Part shown: positions 1 through 8,978 of the stretch, piece after piece
Numbering within the stretch: position 1 is the first letter of the stretch
Layout of the letters: each line of letters begins with the position of its first letter
Assembly: GCF_001750165.1 (NCBI RefSeq)
Contig: NZ_CP015412.1
Location: 558,001-622,000, forward strand
Reading direction: 5' to 3'
DNA: 64,000 nucleotides
Source: Pseudoalteromonas luteoviolacea
GTDB lineage: Bacteria > Pseudomonadota > Gammaproteobacteria > Enterobacterales > Alteromonadaceae
The notes under the pieces: generated by a model
The model's database searches: none
The model's input: the letters and a program-made list of their open reading frames with translations, nothing else
Told to the model about the DNA's origin: nothing
Program-made: the position numbers and the translations under genes

Positions 1-120
1 AGCTTGCTGATAAAAACTGTCGTTTTGTGTTTTGCCGATTAAGGCAAATGTAAACTGTGCAAATGCACATGGGCTTAATAAAGCCAGCCCCAAAATTGTA
101 TAGTATGTAATACGTTTCAC
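1..120 (-). CDS. Periplasmic substrate-binding protein, N-terminal fragment cut by the window edge
   Basis: Reading leftwards from a GTG at 118-120, forty codons run open to the window edge. They start MKRITYYTILGL, show a hydrophobic stretch and a signal-peptidase-like end (SPCAFA-Q), and continue FTFALIGKTQNDSFYQQ, which looks like the first beta-strand and ligand loop of ribose/galactose-type periplasmic binding proteins. An upstream in-frame GTG at 127-129 sits 10 nt after an AAGGA and is an alternative start. It is presumably exported to the periplasm. The ligand cannot be told from 40 residues, and the rest of the gene lies outside the window. Confidence 0.6.
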   Translation of the reverse strand, partial: MKRITYYTILGLALLSPCAFAQFTFALIGKTQNDSFYQQA

Positions 121-256
121 ATCAGCCACTAATTCTAAGTCCTTGACTAATTTATGATATGTCACTTTAAGTTTTAGAGTGTAACGTGTTTTTATGTGAT
201 AGCAATGAATTAGATCATGTATCTTAAATGTACTGATATACTATTTTATACATGAC

Positions 257-931
257 TTAATGTTCAGCTTTTACTTTTTGATTACTGAGCGCTAGTTCTA
301 GTATGGTGATATGGCGAGCGACTTTGGATGCGAGCAGTCGACTAAATGCACCGAAAAAATAAATAATCGGGATGATATATGCGATGGACAATACCCAGTC
401 GAGTTCTATGTCACTGAGTTTATCTAGTGATATAAGCAGAGCGAGTATGCCGGGTGCAAAACCAATACGCTCTATTGACCCAACTAATAGTGCCGTTTTT
501 TGTTCGAATATATGTTTTTGAGCTTTGACTTCGAGTAATACCAGTTCGAGTTGCTCTGTGTTTTGTGCCGATAGGAAGTTGATGTATCTCTTGTCTATTC
601 TCTCGGTTTCTTGTGCATTGGAGTAAATGATGTTGAAGGGGTTTCTGAAATGCTGACTTATTTCTTTGCCTCTGACAATAAACAGCAGTGCCGGATGAGC
701 AATAATCCCAAAGTAGCCTGATAACAGGAATATTAAAGAAGTGATTTTAAATACCTCTAATCGCGTTAACTGCCATATAAATGCGATAATGATGGCGAAT
801 AGAATCAGCAACAAATAGAAGGCATACAGTTTAAACTCTAAATGTTTAGGTAACCTACTACCTTGTTTACATAAAATAGTCTCACGTCGGCTTAAGCCTT
901 GTAATGCTCTATAAATCGAGTCTGACACCAC
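257..931 (-). CDS. Hypothetical inner-membrane protein, four predicted TM segments
   Basis: 224 aa, not recognised. Hydrophobic segments lie at about residues 35-55 and 63-85 (a hairpin) and 150-170 and 178-200 (a second hairpin), with a charged middle region of about 60 residues (90-145) probably in the cytoplasm. The C-terminus is charged. Two consecutive GTG codons open the frame; the AAGGAG upstream is better spaced (7 nt) for the second, at 926-928, so the product may be 223 aa. It stands alone between the binding-protein fragment and a glycosyltransferase on the same strand. No catalytic motif is visible and no function is proposed. Confidence 0.7.
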   Translation of the reverse strand: MVSDSIYRALQGLSRRETILCKQGSRLPKHLEFKLYAFYLLLILFAIIIAFIWQLTRLEVFKITSLIFLLSGYFGIIAHPALLFIVRGKEISQHFRNPFNIIYSNAQETERIDKRYINFLSAQNTEQLELVLLEVKAQKHIFEQKTALLVGSIERIGFAPGILALLISLDKLSDIELDWVLSIAYIIPIIYFFGAFSRLLASKVARHITILELALSNQKVKAEH

Positions 932-1043
932 CCTACTCCTTGTTATGTTTGTGCCACAATACGGCGGCTCGTGAAAAACCTAGCACCCGTAATATTAGGT
1001 ATAGAACAAAACTGGTATTTGCGTTGCAGTGCTTTGTAAAATT

Positions 1044-2180
1044 CTACAAAGCTTGGATCCATCTTGATAACGCCCTTGTTTGGTGTTTTACGTTAAAATT
1101 ATCCTCTGCATATTTTCGCGCATTTTTGCCAAGCAAATGTTGATGATAACTACTTAGTTGCGTAAATGCAGTCAGCATATTACACATGGCGTCGATGCTA
1201 TTTGGTGGACATTTCATACCTGTATTTGAACTTGTTATTTCTTTACACGCTGCAATATTCGAGGTTAATACAGGAATGCCGCAAGCCATTGCTTCTTTGA
1301 CGTATGTGATATTGTTGACGTGTCCTATGCTCGAATCCGAACAATATGGCGCAACCAAGGCGCTGTATTGTGGCAGCTTTTTCAATATCCACGAGCGTGG
1401 CTTGGCGCCCAAAAAGTGTACTCTTCGGTTGAGGCGCTTCCTAATTAACTCATTAACCAGTACTTTTTTCATTGGTCCATCGCCTACTATATCGAGATTA
1501 ACGTCGATACGTGTAGGTAAGTTAGCAAGCGCATTCAAAATTGTGGTAAGTCCGGACTCTTTTACAATATTACCTATAAATATAAGTCTGAGACTGGGTT
1601 TATTTCGCTCATAGGGTTTATATTTAGAAATGTCTAACCCCCTATTTAACACCAGTGGCTGTACGTGCTCAGGCAGTCTTTGACATTCAAGCTCCATAAG
1701 AGGTAAGTCACATTGTTCAAAGAGCTTAAACTGCTTTTTAGCCATTTTGCTTTGGCCTGTGACATTCCAAAAGCTAGAGAGCGATATGTTGTTGCACTTC
1801 GTACTGACAAGACTGACGAAGTAGTCATTTTGATTAAAACTACAGTGCAGGTGATCTATCTCTTTTTGTTCAAGAGCTTTGGACAATTTCGTGCCCTTTC
1901 CAATTAAATCAAAAAAATTTTGACCCTTGAATTGTTTCCAAATAGCGTAACTACGTCGAAGAAAACCAATGGTTGAACCTAAACCACTTGCTTCGACAAG
2001 GCTAGGGGCGCTTAGATACATGATAGAGACCGACTTATGTAAGTTACGAATGTTTTTGTACTTAACTTTGGTAATAATCGTGACTTTATGACCAATCTCA
2101 GCCAGCGCATTTGCTTCACTGAGCATCATGGTGACTTCGTCAAGATTCCTCGATGTTGTATAAATTCCAATATGCTTCAT
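1044..2180 (-). CDS. Glycosyltransferase family 4 (GT-B fold)
   Basis: 378 aa. The N-terminal half starts IGIYTTSRNLDEV and has the Rossmann-like opening of group-1 glycosyltransferases. The C-terminal half holds the donor-site features: RLIFIGNIVKESGL near residue 200, LDIVGDGPMKK near 232, and the EX7E-type segment KEAMACGIPVL with a second Glu in AACKEI near 315-340. No signal peptide or TM segment is present, so it probably acts in the cytoplasm on an activated sugar donor. There is no surrounding polysaccharide cluster, so acceptor and pathway are unknown. Family assignment is firm; specificity is not. Confidence 0.85.
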   Translation of the reverse strand: MKHIGIYTTSRNLDEVTMMLSEANALAEIGHKVTIITKVKYKNIRNLHKSVSIMYLSAPSLVEASGLGSTIGFLRRSYAIWKQFKGQNFFDLIGKGTKLSKALEQKEIDHLHCSFNQNDYFVSLVSTKCNNISLSSFWNVTGQSKMAKKQFKLFEQCDLPLMELECQRLPEHVQPLVLNRGLDISKYKPYERNKPSLRLIFIGNIVKESGLTTILNALANLPTRIDVNLDIVGDGPMKKVLVNELIRKRLNRRVHFLGAKPRSWILKKLPQYSALVAPYCSDSSIGHVNNITYVKEAMACGIPVLTSNIAACKEITSSNTGMKCPPNSIDAMCNMLTAFTQLSSYHQHLLGKNARKYAEDNFNVKHQTRALSRWIQAL

Positions 2181-2285
2181 AGACTAGCCTACTCAATTAA
2201 ATTAATTGACTTTAAACTACAAGAAGTAGGCCACTTTTAAGTTTTTGTTTTAAATAGGGAAATATTTTTAGTGTAATGAAAAAAA

Positions 2286-2299
2286 GCAAATTGCTTTGC
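2286..2299 (-). terminator. Weak candidate terminator after the GNAT gene
   Basis: Read on the minus strand, a short hairpin (GCAAA, loop GCAA, TTTGC) is followed by a run of seven T. The stem is only 5 bp, so strength is doubtful. It lies about 35 bp past the stop of the acetyltransferase that ends the efflux operon. Confidence 0.35.
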
Positions 2300-2334
2300 A
2301 AATTAAAAATATCAGGTTGTTTTTATTTATGAAT

Positions 2335-2790
2335 TTAATCAACGTTATGGATTGGTATCGACATCGAAATGAAGCGTATTCCGTTAAACCTACCTTCTGG
2401 TTCCGTCGCACAAAAACCGAGTGCTTCGTAAAAACTACGGGCGTTAACTGACGCTCGCAAAGAGACTTGCTTTCCTTGGGCAAAGGTCAGTAATTTTTTA
2501 ACTAACGCTTTGCCGATCCCTTTTCCTTGTGCATTTTTTGAGACAAAGACATGCGTGATGTAGTTCCTTTCTCGAATTGCTGCGAAGCCAACTATTTGTT
2601 CATTATCTGTGGCGACAATGGTATTAAATATGGCTGAATTCATTGTCGCTTCAAGGTCGGGTATGACTCGATTGATAAACTCACTTTTTCCTTGCTTACA
2701 AAAGTGAGGTAAAATGTCTATGTTCGAGACTTCCGAAACAATGTTAGAGACCTGAACAAGATCTGCATGTTCTATCGTTCTATATTGCAT
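2335..2790 (-). CDS. GNAT-family N-acetyltransferase
   Basis: 151 aa, a single acetyltransferase domain. Motif A is clear: THVFVSKNAQGKGIGKAL near residues 80-97, with the Q-x-x-G-x-G acetyl-CoA pyrophosphate loop, followed by the C-terminal FYEALGF motif that closes the fold. An AAGGAG lies 8 nt before the ATG. The start is only 19 bp after the stop of the sensor kinase on the same strand, so it probably is the last gene of the efflux/two-component operon. The substrate is not evident; linkage to an efflux pump would fit modification of a toxic small molecule, but that is inference. Confidence 0.85.
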   Translation of the reverse strand: MQYRTIEHADLVQVSNIVSEVSNIDILPHFCKQGKSEFINRVIPDLEATMNSAIFNTIVATDNEQIVGFAAIRERNYITHVFVSKNAQGKGIGKALVKKLLTFAQGKQVSLRASVNARSFYEALGFCATEPEGRFNGIRFISMSIPIHNVD

Positions 2791-2809
2791 AGCTCAACTC
2801 CTTGAATTG

Positions 2810-4201
2810 CTAAGAATTAGGTATGCTTTCCACCCTATCATAAAAATATACATGAAAGGTAGCACCGCCTAGTTCGTTGTTACATTCCACGTCTATTTTT
2901 GCGTTATGAGCAAGTGTTACTTCGTGCACAATGGCTAAGCCCAACCCACTGCCGGTAAGTGTCGATTGCTCCTTTCTCCAAAAGCGCTCAAACAGTTTCA
3001 CTCGATCTTCTTCTTTGATCCCAGGACCTGAGTCCTTCACAGATATTCGGTCGTTAGCTATTTCGACCACGACATTAGCGCCTTCCTCTGCATGTTTTAA
3101 TGCATTTTCTAGGAGGTTTTTGAGCATAATAATCAGTGCGGCTTGATCGCCAATAACAGTCGCGTCTTTATCGACTTCTTCAAGGGCCAATTCTTTGTTG
3201 TGTGTGACAGTAAGTGGCCCGAGTAACATACAAACGTCTTTAGCAACATCGGATATATTCACTGGTTTGTGCAAATAACTATTTTGGTTTTGTGCGCGCG
3301 ATAAGTCTAAAAGTTGTTCAACGACCCGAGTCATATAGGCAATATCGCCCATTAATTCACAGCCAACCTTTTCAGGGACATTTGCCAATTCGAGCCTAGT
3401 ACGCAATACTGCGAGTGGCGTTTTTAGCTCATGGGCAGCATTGGCCACGAATCGTTTTTGCTCTTTGAAACCCTTTTCGACTCGTTCCATAGTGTCATTT
3501 AGAGCATTCACAAGAGGTAACATTTCGCTCGGAACCCCTTTTTTGTCTAGGCGTCTATCCAGTTGCGTAGGTTCTATACCATCTAGCTGTTCGGCGACTC
3601 TGTTTACTGGTTTTACGACTGCTTTAATAGAAACGTAACCAACACAAATGAATATCAAAAAGGCTGCGATCATAGTGAGTGTAAGTACTTGACCTAACAT
3701 GGGGAGAACCGCTTCATTTGCTAACTCTCCAATTAAATCGTCTCGGGCTAAATCTACGTATAATTCTTTACCCTCTAACGTCACAGCAATACGGTAGCGG
3801 TCTATGCCGTTTGAAAAGGAATAGCCTTCAGGTAAATCTATCGGTAGTGCTAACAAGGCAACCGATGTTTCCAAATGTTCGTTTGAAGTGAGAATCACAC
3901 TATTTGATGTACGGTCAATTACCTTAAATGCTAAGTTATTAAATAAGGCGTCGTAGCCCCATTTTTTTGCCATATTGGTAGATGAGTAAATGAGCATGCC
4001 TTTGTCGTCGAAATGTAGGCTTTCAGGGATGTCTTCAGCCATGCCATGCATACTTTTTTCGACAGCGATGTTGGCAAAGTTAATTGAAAACAAGAATAGG
4101 ATGCCTCCAATAAGTGCAAATACAGCACCACCCATTAAAGTGAATAGAATAAATAATTTACGTGCCAATGAATCCTTGTTCGTTAAACCTGACTGCTTCA
4201 T
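2810..4201 (-). CDS. Membrane sensor histidine kinase (QseC/PmrB-like)
   Basis: 463 aa. Layout: TM segment at about 15-40, periplasmic sensor of about 130 residues, second TM at about 172-195, HAMP linker, phosphoacceptor helix with His257 in AAHELKTPLAVL, and a catalytic domain with MLKNLLENALKHA (N box), DSGPGIKEED (G1) and GSGLGLAIVHEV (G2). It autophosphorylates and passes phosphate to the regulator encoded just upstream; the two genes overlap by 4 nt (ATGA). The neighbouring RND pump suggests it senses a substrate of that pump or envelope damage; this is inference. Confidence 0.92.
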   Translation of the reverse strand: MKQSGLTNKDSLARKLFILFTLMGGAVFALIGGILFLFSINFANIAVEKSMHGMAEDIPESLHFDDKGMLIYSSTNMAKKWGYDALFNNLAFKVIDRTSNSVILTSNEHLETSVALLALPIDLPEGYSFSNGIDRYRIAVTLEGKELYVDLARDDLIGELANEAVLPMLGQVLTLTMIAAFLIFICVGYVSIKAVVKPVNRVAEQLDGIEPTQLDRRLDKKGVPSEMLPLVNALNDTMERVEKGFKEQKRFVANAAHELKTPLAVLRTRLELANVPEKVGCELMGDIAYMTRVVEQLLDLSRAQNQNSYLHKPVNISDVAKDVCMLLGPLTVTHNKELALEEVDKDATVIGDQAALIIMLKNLLENALKHAEEGANVVVEIANDRISVKDSGPGIKEEDRVKLFERFWRKEQSTLTGSGLGLAIVHEVTLAHNAKIDVECNNELGGATFHVYFYDRVESIPNS

Positions 4202-4863
4202 GACAATATATACCCTATGCCTCGGATTGTTTTGATATCTGCACTCGCACCTGCTTGTTCTAGTTTTTTTCTTATACGATGCATTGCCACTTGGATTGCG
4301 TTATCTGTCACTTCAAAGCCCAGTGCATATATTGCATCATAAATTGCATCTTTGCTTACTGTTAAACTCGCATGTCTAATCATGTACTCCAAGATTGCTA
4401 CTTCTGTTTTGCCCATACTGATATTTTGTTCATCAACCATAACACGTCGTGATTTGCTGTCTAAAGAGACGTTTCCTCTTGTTAACACGTTACCTGCATA
4501 TTCAACAGGACGTCTTAAAATTGCGCGTAGTCGTGCTTTTAATTCATCTATGGCGAAGGGTTTATTCAGATAATCGTCAGCACCTAAGTCGAGTCCTTTG
4601 ATTCTATCCTCTACTCCGCCACGAGCGGTTAAAATTAGGATGGGGATAGGATTATCAGCCCCCCTTAACTGCCTAATAACATCTATGCCATCTGTGTCGG
4701 GAAGTCCAAGGTCTAGAACCATGGCATCGTACTGCCAGCTAGATAGGAGATGGCCCATTTCCGATGCACTATTGGCGATATCTGCTGCGTGGCCATCTTG
4801 TAAGATAGCTTGTTGAATAAACTTTGCAAGTTGTTGATTATCTTCTGTGATTAAAATGCGCAT
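4198..4863 (-). CDS. OmpR/PhoB-family response regulator
   Basis: 221 aa. N-terminal receiver domain with acidic pocket (ILITEDNQ) and phosphoacceptor Asp51 in VLDLGLPDTDG, Lys in NKPFAIDEL, then a winged-helix DNA-binding domain (about 125-221) ending in IKTIRGIGYIL, the typical wing region of this family. It lies 22 bp after the RND pump and overlaps the kinase gene by 4 nt. Regulators of this layout generally bind tandem direct repeats; a GAAACTT pair with 11-bp period sits ahead of the first gene of the operon (9774-9791) and is a candidate self-operator. Confidence 0.93.
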   Translation of the reverse strand: MRILITEDNQQLAKFIQQAILQDGHAADIANSASEMGHLLSSWQYDAMVLDLGLPDTDGIDVIRQLRGADNPIPILILTARGGVEDRIKGLDLGADDYLNKPFAIDELKARLRAILRRPVEYAGNVLTRGNVSLDSKSRRVMVDEQNISMGKTEVAILEYMIRHASLTVSKDAIYDAIYALGFEVTDNAIQVAMHRIRKKLEQAGASADIKTIRGIGYILS

Positions 4864-4885
4864 GGATTCAAATTTTCCTTTTTTA

Positions 4886-7800
4886 TTACTCTACATTAAT
4901 TCGTTGTAAGTGCCTTTTTGGATCAATTAACCAGTTCATACAAATTGGCATAACAAACAACATAATTAACGTGGAACTAATTAATCCACCAATCACCGCC
5001 CATGCCAGTGGTGGCCAAAGAGGGCTTTGCCCGAAGGCTAAAGGTAACATACCAATGATTGTGGTGATCGTCGTTAATAATATCGCTCTTAACCTAGTTG
5101 AAATCGCAAAATCAATGGCTTGTAGTTTGGTTTTACCAATTTTGATTTGTTCAATGGCGGTATCAATCAGCAATATTGCAGTGTTTACGACAATACCCAT
5201 CAGTGCGAGTATGCCAAGTAGTGACATAAATCCAAAAGGAATATTCACGAGTGACAACATGATTGGTGCACCTACAGCGCCTAATGGGATACTGATCATG
5301 ACCAATGCGGTTAATTTATACGAGTTAAATTGTATCATTAAAGCAACAAACAATAAGATTAACCCAGCGGGTAATGCCATAAGGAGTGCTGAATTTGCTT
5401 CTTCTGACTCTTCTAATTCCCCGCCAAACTCCATGTTTACATCGTGTGCTTTTACAATAGCTTCGATTTTAGGTCTTAAGTTTTCCAATATATATTCTTC
5501 GTCGAACCCTTCTTTGACGTCAGCAAGAATACGCAGTTCTGAACGGCCGTTACGGCGTGTTTCGACAGCTATCTCACCTGTAATACCTGTGGACAAAAAA
5601 GCTGAAATCGGCAAAAACTGTAACTCATTATCAATAACTTGTAGTGATAATAAACGCGCTAGACTTTGGTCCGAAGTCGTATCTTGTATTACGAGCGTCA
5701 CTGGTTCGACTTTGTATTTGAGCTCTGTTATCGGTAGGCCTGTTCCTTGCCATGCGAGATAGTCAGAAATATCTGATTCATTTAATCCGGCCAATGCGAG
5801 TGAGTGTTGGTCGATTTGCAGGTCTACATTAGCTACACCATAACTGTACGCTCTTCTAACATGTTGCGTAGATTCATGTTCTTTTAAAATCATGAAAACC
5901 TTTTCAGCTGCGTTTAAATTAGAGTTTTGATTGCTACTCATCAATCGTATTTCAATCGGGCTCTCAATAGGCGGACCTTGCCCAAGCTCTCTGGCTATGA
6001 TCAATGCCTCTGGGAAGTTGGGGGGTAAAAATATGTTCAGGCGTTCGACAATTTCCTTTAGGTCAATGCCTGCCTCAACCTCGAAAACAACACGTGCAAT
6101 ATGGCTTTCGCCAGGCTGCTGTACAAGGTTGTAGTAAAACCTTGGCCCCGAAGAGCCACTAAAAGTCAGGGTTTGAGTTATGAAACCTAGTGCTTGAATG
6201 CTATTACTTACTTCATTTGCGATCTTGGTGGTTTTTACAATACTACTGCCATATGGTAGTTGAATATCCACGTACGCTTGATTTCGATTAGTTTTGGGGA
6301 AGAATTCACCATTTGCTTTTGGCAATACAACCATGAGCGACATTATGCATACAACCCCTGCTAAAACCGCTTTTTTATTCATGAGTGAAAACACTGTGAT
6401 ATTGCTTCCGAGCATCTGAAGTTTACTATTTTCAAATTTATTTTGGTTATTATTCTTGAACGTATAGTTCGCTAAAATAGGTATGAAAACCAATGCAATG
6501 AAGTAGCTAATACCAATGCATAAAGTCACCAAGACAGGGATAGATGCAATAAAGTCAGCAACACTGCCTTTCGCAAGCAGCATAGGCAAAAATGCAGCGA
6601 TGGTAGTCAGCGTTGCAGTAGCCAGCGGTTTGTAAAGGGCCTTTACGGCTTGTTTACTTGCCTGTACCCTACTCATGCCTTGGTCGATTAGCTGTACTAT
6701 TTTTTCAGCCATGACAATACTGTTATCAACCATCAAGCCTAGTGATATAACCAAACCAGCAATCGTCATTTGGTGGATCACGCCTTGAGCTGCAGTGAAC
6801 ATACCGACTGCGATAAGTGTGATAGTTGGAATCGATATAACCACAATCGCAGCAGTTCTAACTGACATAAGTAAAATTAATATTACGGCAACAGCGAAAC
6901 ACCCAGTTGCTAATGATGACAGTAAATCGGCTTTTCTCTTTTGCGCCCATTTAGGTTGAAAAATAACTATCTCAGCTGGTGGCGTTGAAAACCTGCCGTT
7001 AAACTTGTCTACAGTTTGCTTTATTTGATCCCCAACGTCTGTAACACGCACTGTGTTAGCAGGCAATGTGATAGCAAGTCCAACAGCTTGTTTTCCATTA
7101 ACCATAAATCGTTCAGGTGCAATTGGATTTGACCTATAATAAATGTCTGCCAGAGTCGACATCGAAATTGGTGGAACGTTTTTTAAGGTTATTTGACTCT
7201 GAGCAACATCTTGCAAAGACTCTATTCTACCAATAGGATTTGAATTGGTAGCGAGTCCTTGGCTTTCAAACCGTATCGCATTACCTGAGGCATTTTTAAA
7301 TCGGTCTGTTATTTGGCTAGGCGTTACGCCAAAATCTTGCATAGCTTGTTGTGAGTAATCAATCACGAGCTGTTCTTGTGGATCTCCTACTAGAGTTACA
7401 TTTCGTATACTAGAAATTTGTTCAAGCTCGGTTCTTAGTGATAAGGCAATGGAGCGTTGTTCTAACAAGTCATTTGGCGTTGTAATGGCGATAACGATGC
7501 CTTGTGTATCTTGCGCCCTATCAATGAGTTGCAGACTAACATTTGGCATATCTTGTTGTTTATAAGCAATTGTATCTTTTATTCTCTCCCACACAGTATC
7601 CGTATTATATATGTGTTCGTGCAGTTCAATGTCTATTGTTGCATTACCGTTTTTTATTCGAGACTGATAGGTGTTAACTTCGTCTATTCCACTTAATGCT
7701 CGTTCAAGAGGTAATACCGCTGTATCTCTAAGTTGTGAGATGGTCATATTGTTAGCGTTTAAAGAAATAAATCCATTTCGATAAGGAAATTGGGGATCTT

Positions 7801-7912
7801 CTTGTTCGTTGGCAGTGAACCAGCCTATCACGCCTACCATAACTAAGATGGCAATGACGCCTAGGATCAGTCGAGGGCTTTGATACCAATTAGGCACGTG
7901 GTTATCTGTCAT
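4886..7912 (-). CDS. RND-family efflux permease (AcrB-like inner-membrane pump)
   Basis: 1008 aa, near the usual 1000-1050 aa. One TM segment at 15-32 precedes a large periplasmic porter region, then a TM block (about 335-520), a second periplasmic region and a final TM block (about 850-1000). The fourth-helix proton-relay motif reads SLGLMVDNSIVMAE, so only one Asp of the AcrB Asp-Asp pair is present, and the later motif reads GIVVNTAILLID with Asn where AcrB has Lys940; both variants occur elsewhere in the superfamily. The GGAGG is well placed and the start overlaps the adaptor gene by 11 nt. No TolC-like channel gene lies nearby. Substrate unknown. Confidence 0.93.
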   Translation of the reverse strand: MTDNHVPNWYQSPRLILGVIAILVMVGVIGWFTANEQEDPQFPYRNGFISLNANNMTISQLRDTAVLPLERALSGIDEVNTYQSRIKNGNATIDIELHEHIYNTDTVWERIKDTIAYKQQDMPNVSLQLIDRAQDTQGIVIAITTPNDLLEQRSIALSLRTELEQISSIRNVTLVGDPQEQLVIDYSQQAMQDFGVTPSQITDRFKNASGNAIRFESQGLATNSNPIGRIESLQDVAQSQITLKNVPPISMSTLADIYYRSNPIAPERFMVNGKQAVGLAITLPANTVRVTDVGDQIKQTVDKFNGRFSTPPAEIVIFQPKWAQKRKADLLSSLATGCFAVAVILILLMSVRTAAIVVISIPTITLIAVGMFTAAQGVIHQMTIAGLVISLGLMVDNSIVMAEKIVQLIDQGMSRVQASKQAVKALYKPLATATLTTIAAFLPMLLAKGSVADFIASIPVLVTLCIGISYFIALVFIPILANYTFKNNNQNKFENSKLQMLGSNITVFSLMNKKAVLAGVVCIMSLMVVLPKANGEFFPKTNRNQAYVDIQLPYGSSIVKTTKIANEVSNSIQALGFITQTLTFSGSSGPRFYYNLVQQPGESHIARVVFEVEAGIDLKEIVERLNIFLPPNFPEALIIARELGQGPPIESPIEIRLMSSNQNSNLNAAEKVFMILKEHESTQHVRRAYSYGVANVDLQIDQHSLALAGLNESDISDYLAWQGTGLPITELKYKVEPVTLVIQDTTSDQSLARLLSLQVIDNELQFLPISAFLSTGITGEIAVETRRNGRSELRILADVKEGFDEEYILENLRPKIEAIVKAHDVNMEFGGELEESEEANSALLMALPAGLILLFVALMIQFNSYKLTALVMISIPLGAVGAPIMLSLVNIPFGFMSLLGILALMGIVVNTAILLIDTAIEQIKIGKTKLQAIDFAISTRLRAILLTTITTIIGMLPLAFGQSPLWPPLAWAVIGGLISSTLIMLFVMPICMNWLIDPKRHLQRINVE

Positions 7913-8978
7913 TGCTTCCCTCCAAAGCAGCCATTAAATTTGTACTAATTATTGGCTCTGGTGATGTATTAAATTGAATGCCATCTAAGTTGCTAGCAGC
8001 CGTGAACAATAAATCATCATCTCGTGTTCCGATCAGTTCTATGTGAACTCGTTTTTTCGCGTTATCTAACAGGTAGCTTTGGCCATTGGGCTTAAACCTG
8101 ACTGCGTTAGCATTAATACGGTATACCTGTTTATTTGTAGAAGGCATGTGTAATTGAGCTGTTAAACCCAGTAAATTGTTATCTGGCCTTTTGATTAATA
8201 CAGATACTTTAAATAAAGATGGGCCTTTTATCGTTGGGATTGCTTTTTCGCTCACAATACCCGTAACATGTTTGCTGAAAGTTGGAATGAAAATAGATAC
8301 TGTTTGTCCGATATCTAGATTCACCGCTTCCTGCTCCGGTACCAAATATTCAACCTTGTGCTTTCCTGCCTCTGAGAAGCTTAAAATTGGACTTTCTGAT
8401 GGCACAAATTGACCTTCTCTTGCATATAGGGAAGCGATTATTCCATCTTGCGGTGCATAAATTGAAAATTCATCTAGCGCATTTTTTGCTTGCGTTAATT
8501 GCGCGCGCATTTGCGTTACAGTGTCGTTTGCAACTTTGGCTGACTTTTTAGCTTGCTCTAGTGTTGCAAGGGAAGCAAGTGACCTAGCTTGCAAATTTGT
8601 TACTCGTTGAAGTTCACTGTCTGCTTCCTCAGCGGCTGCGAGAGCAGCGCTGAGAGTCGCTTCTTTTTCTGCAACTTGTGATTTCAAATTGGGAGAGTAC
8701 AGTCTAGCAATGAGCATATTTTTGCTAACCACTTGCCCTTCTTTCACCGACATTTTTTCAATACGACCGCTATTAAAGAGTGCTATGTCATAGCCTATTT
8801 CACTTTGCACTTTGCCATATAAAATTTTTGCTGGTGCGGACACCCGCTCAGCCTTTGTTGTTGGTATAGTTTTTATGTGCTCTATCGGGTGCGCCTTGAT
8901 CTCAGTACAACCCGAAGCAAGTGATAAAATGGCTGTTGTAATTAAACCAAAGACTATAGGGCTAGAAGACATAGACAT
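7902..8978 (-). CDS. RND periplasmic adaptor lipoprotein (membrane fusion protein)
   Basis: About 358 aa. I place the start inside the longer open frame, at ATG 8976-8978 or 8970-8972, because this gives a lipoprotein signal (IVFGLITTAILSLASGC, lipobox LASGC) and a GGGG stands 7 nt before the second ATG. The first codons overlap the end of the preceding gene, suggesting translational coupling. After the lipid-anchor Cys come a lipoyl/barrel-sandwich half (VKEGQVVSKNMLIARL), a coiled-coil hairpin rich in Ala and Glu (about 100-160), the second half-motif (APQDGIIASLYAREGQFV), and a beta-barrel. It should link the RND pump to an outer-membrane channel. Confidence 0.9.
   Translation of the reverse strand: MSMSSSPIVFGLITTAILSLASGCTEIKAHPIEHIKTIPTTKAERVSAPAKILYGKVQSEIGYDIALFNSGRIEKMSVKEGQVVSKNMLIARLYSPNLKSQVAEKEATLSAALAAAEEADSELQRVTNLQARSLASLATLEQAKKSAKVANDTVTQMRAQLTQAKNALDEFSIYAPQDGIIASLYAREGQFVPSESPILSFSEAGKHKVEYLVPEQEAVNLDIGQTVSIFIPTFSKHVTGIVSEKAIPTIKGPSLFKVSVLIKRPDNNLLGLTAQLHMPSTNKQVYRINANAVRFKPNGQSYLLDNAKKRVHIELIGTRDDDLLFTAASNLDGIQFNTSPEPIISTNLMAALEGSNDR

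Noticed and set aside
1186..1614. 142-codon frame antisense to the glycosyltransferase
   Set aside because: Shadow frame opposite a well-supported gene.
2268..2483. 71-codon frame overlapping the acetyltransferase end
   Set aside because: Shadow in another frame of the same strand with no start support.
4971..5762. 263-codon frame antisense to the RND pump
   Set aside because: It is a shadow of the pump coding sequence, lacks a ribosome-binding site and has no protein-like composition.
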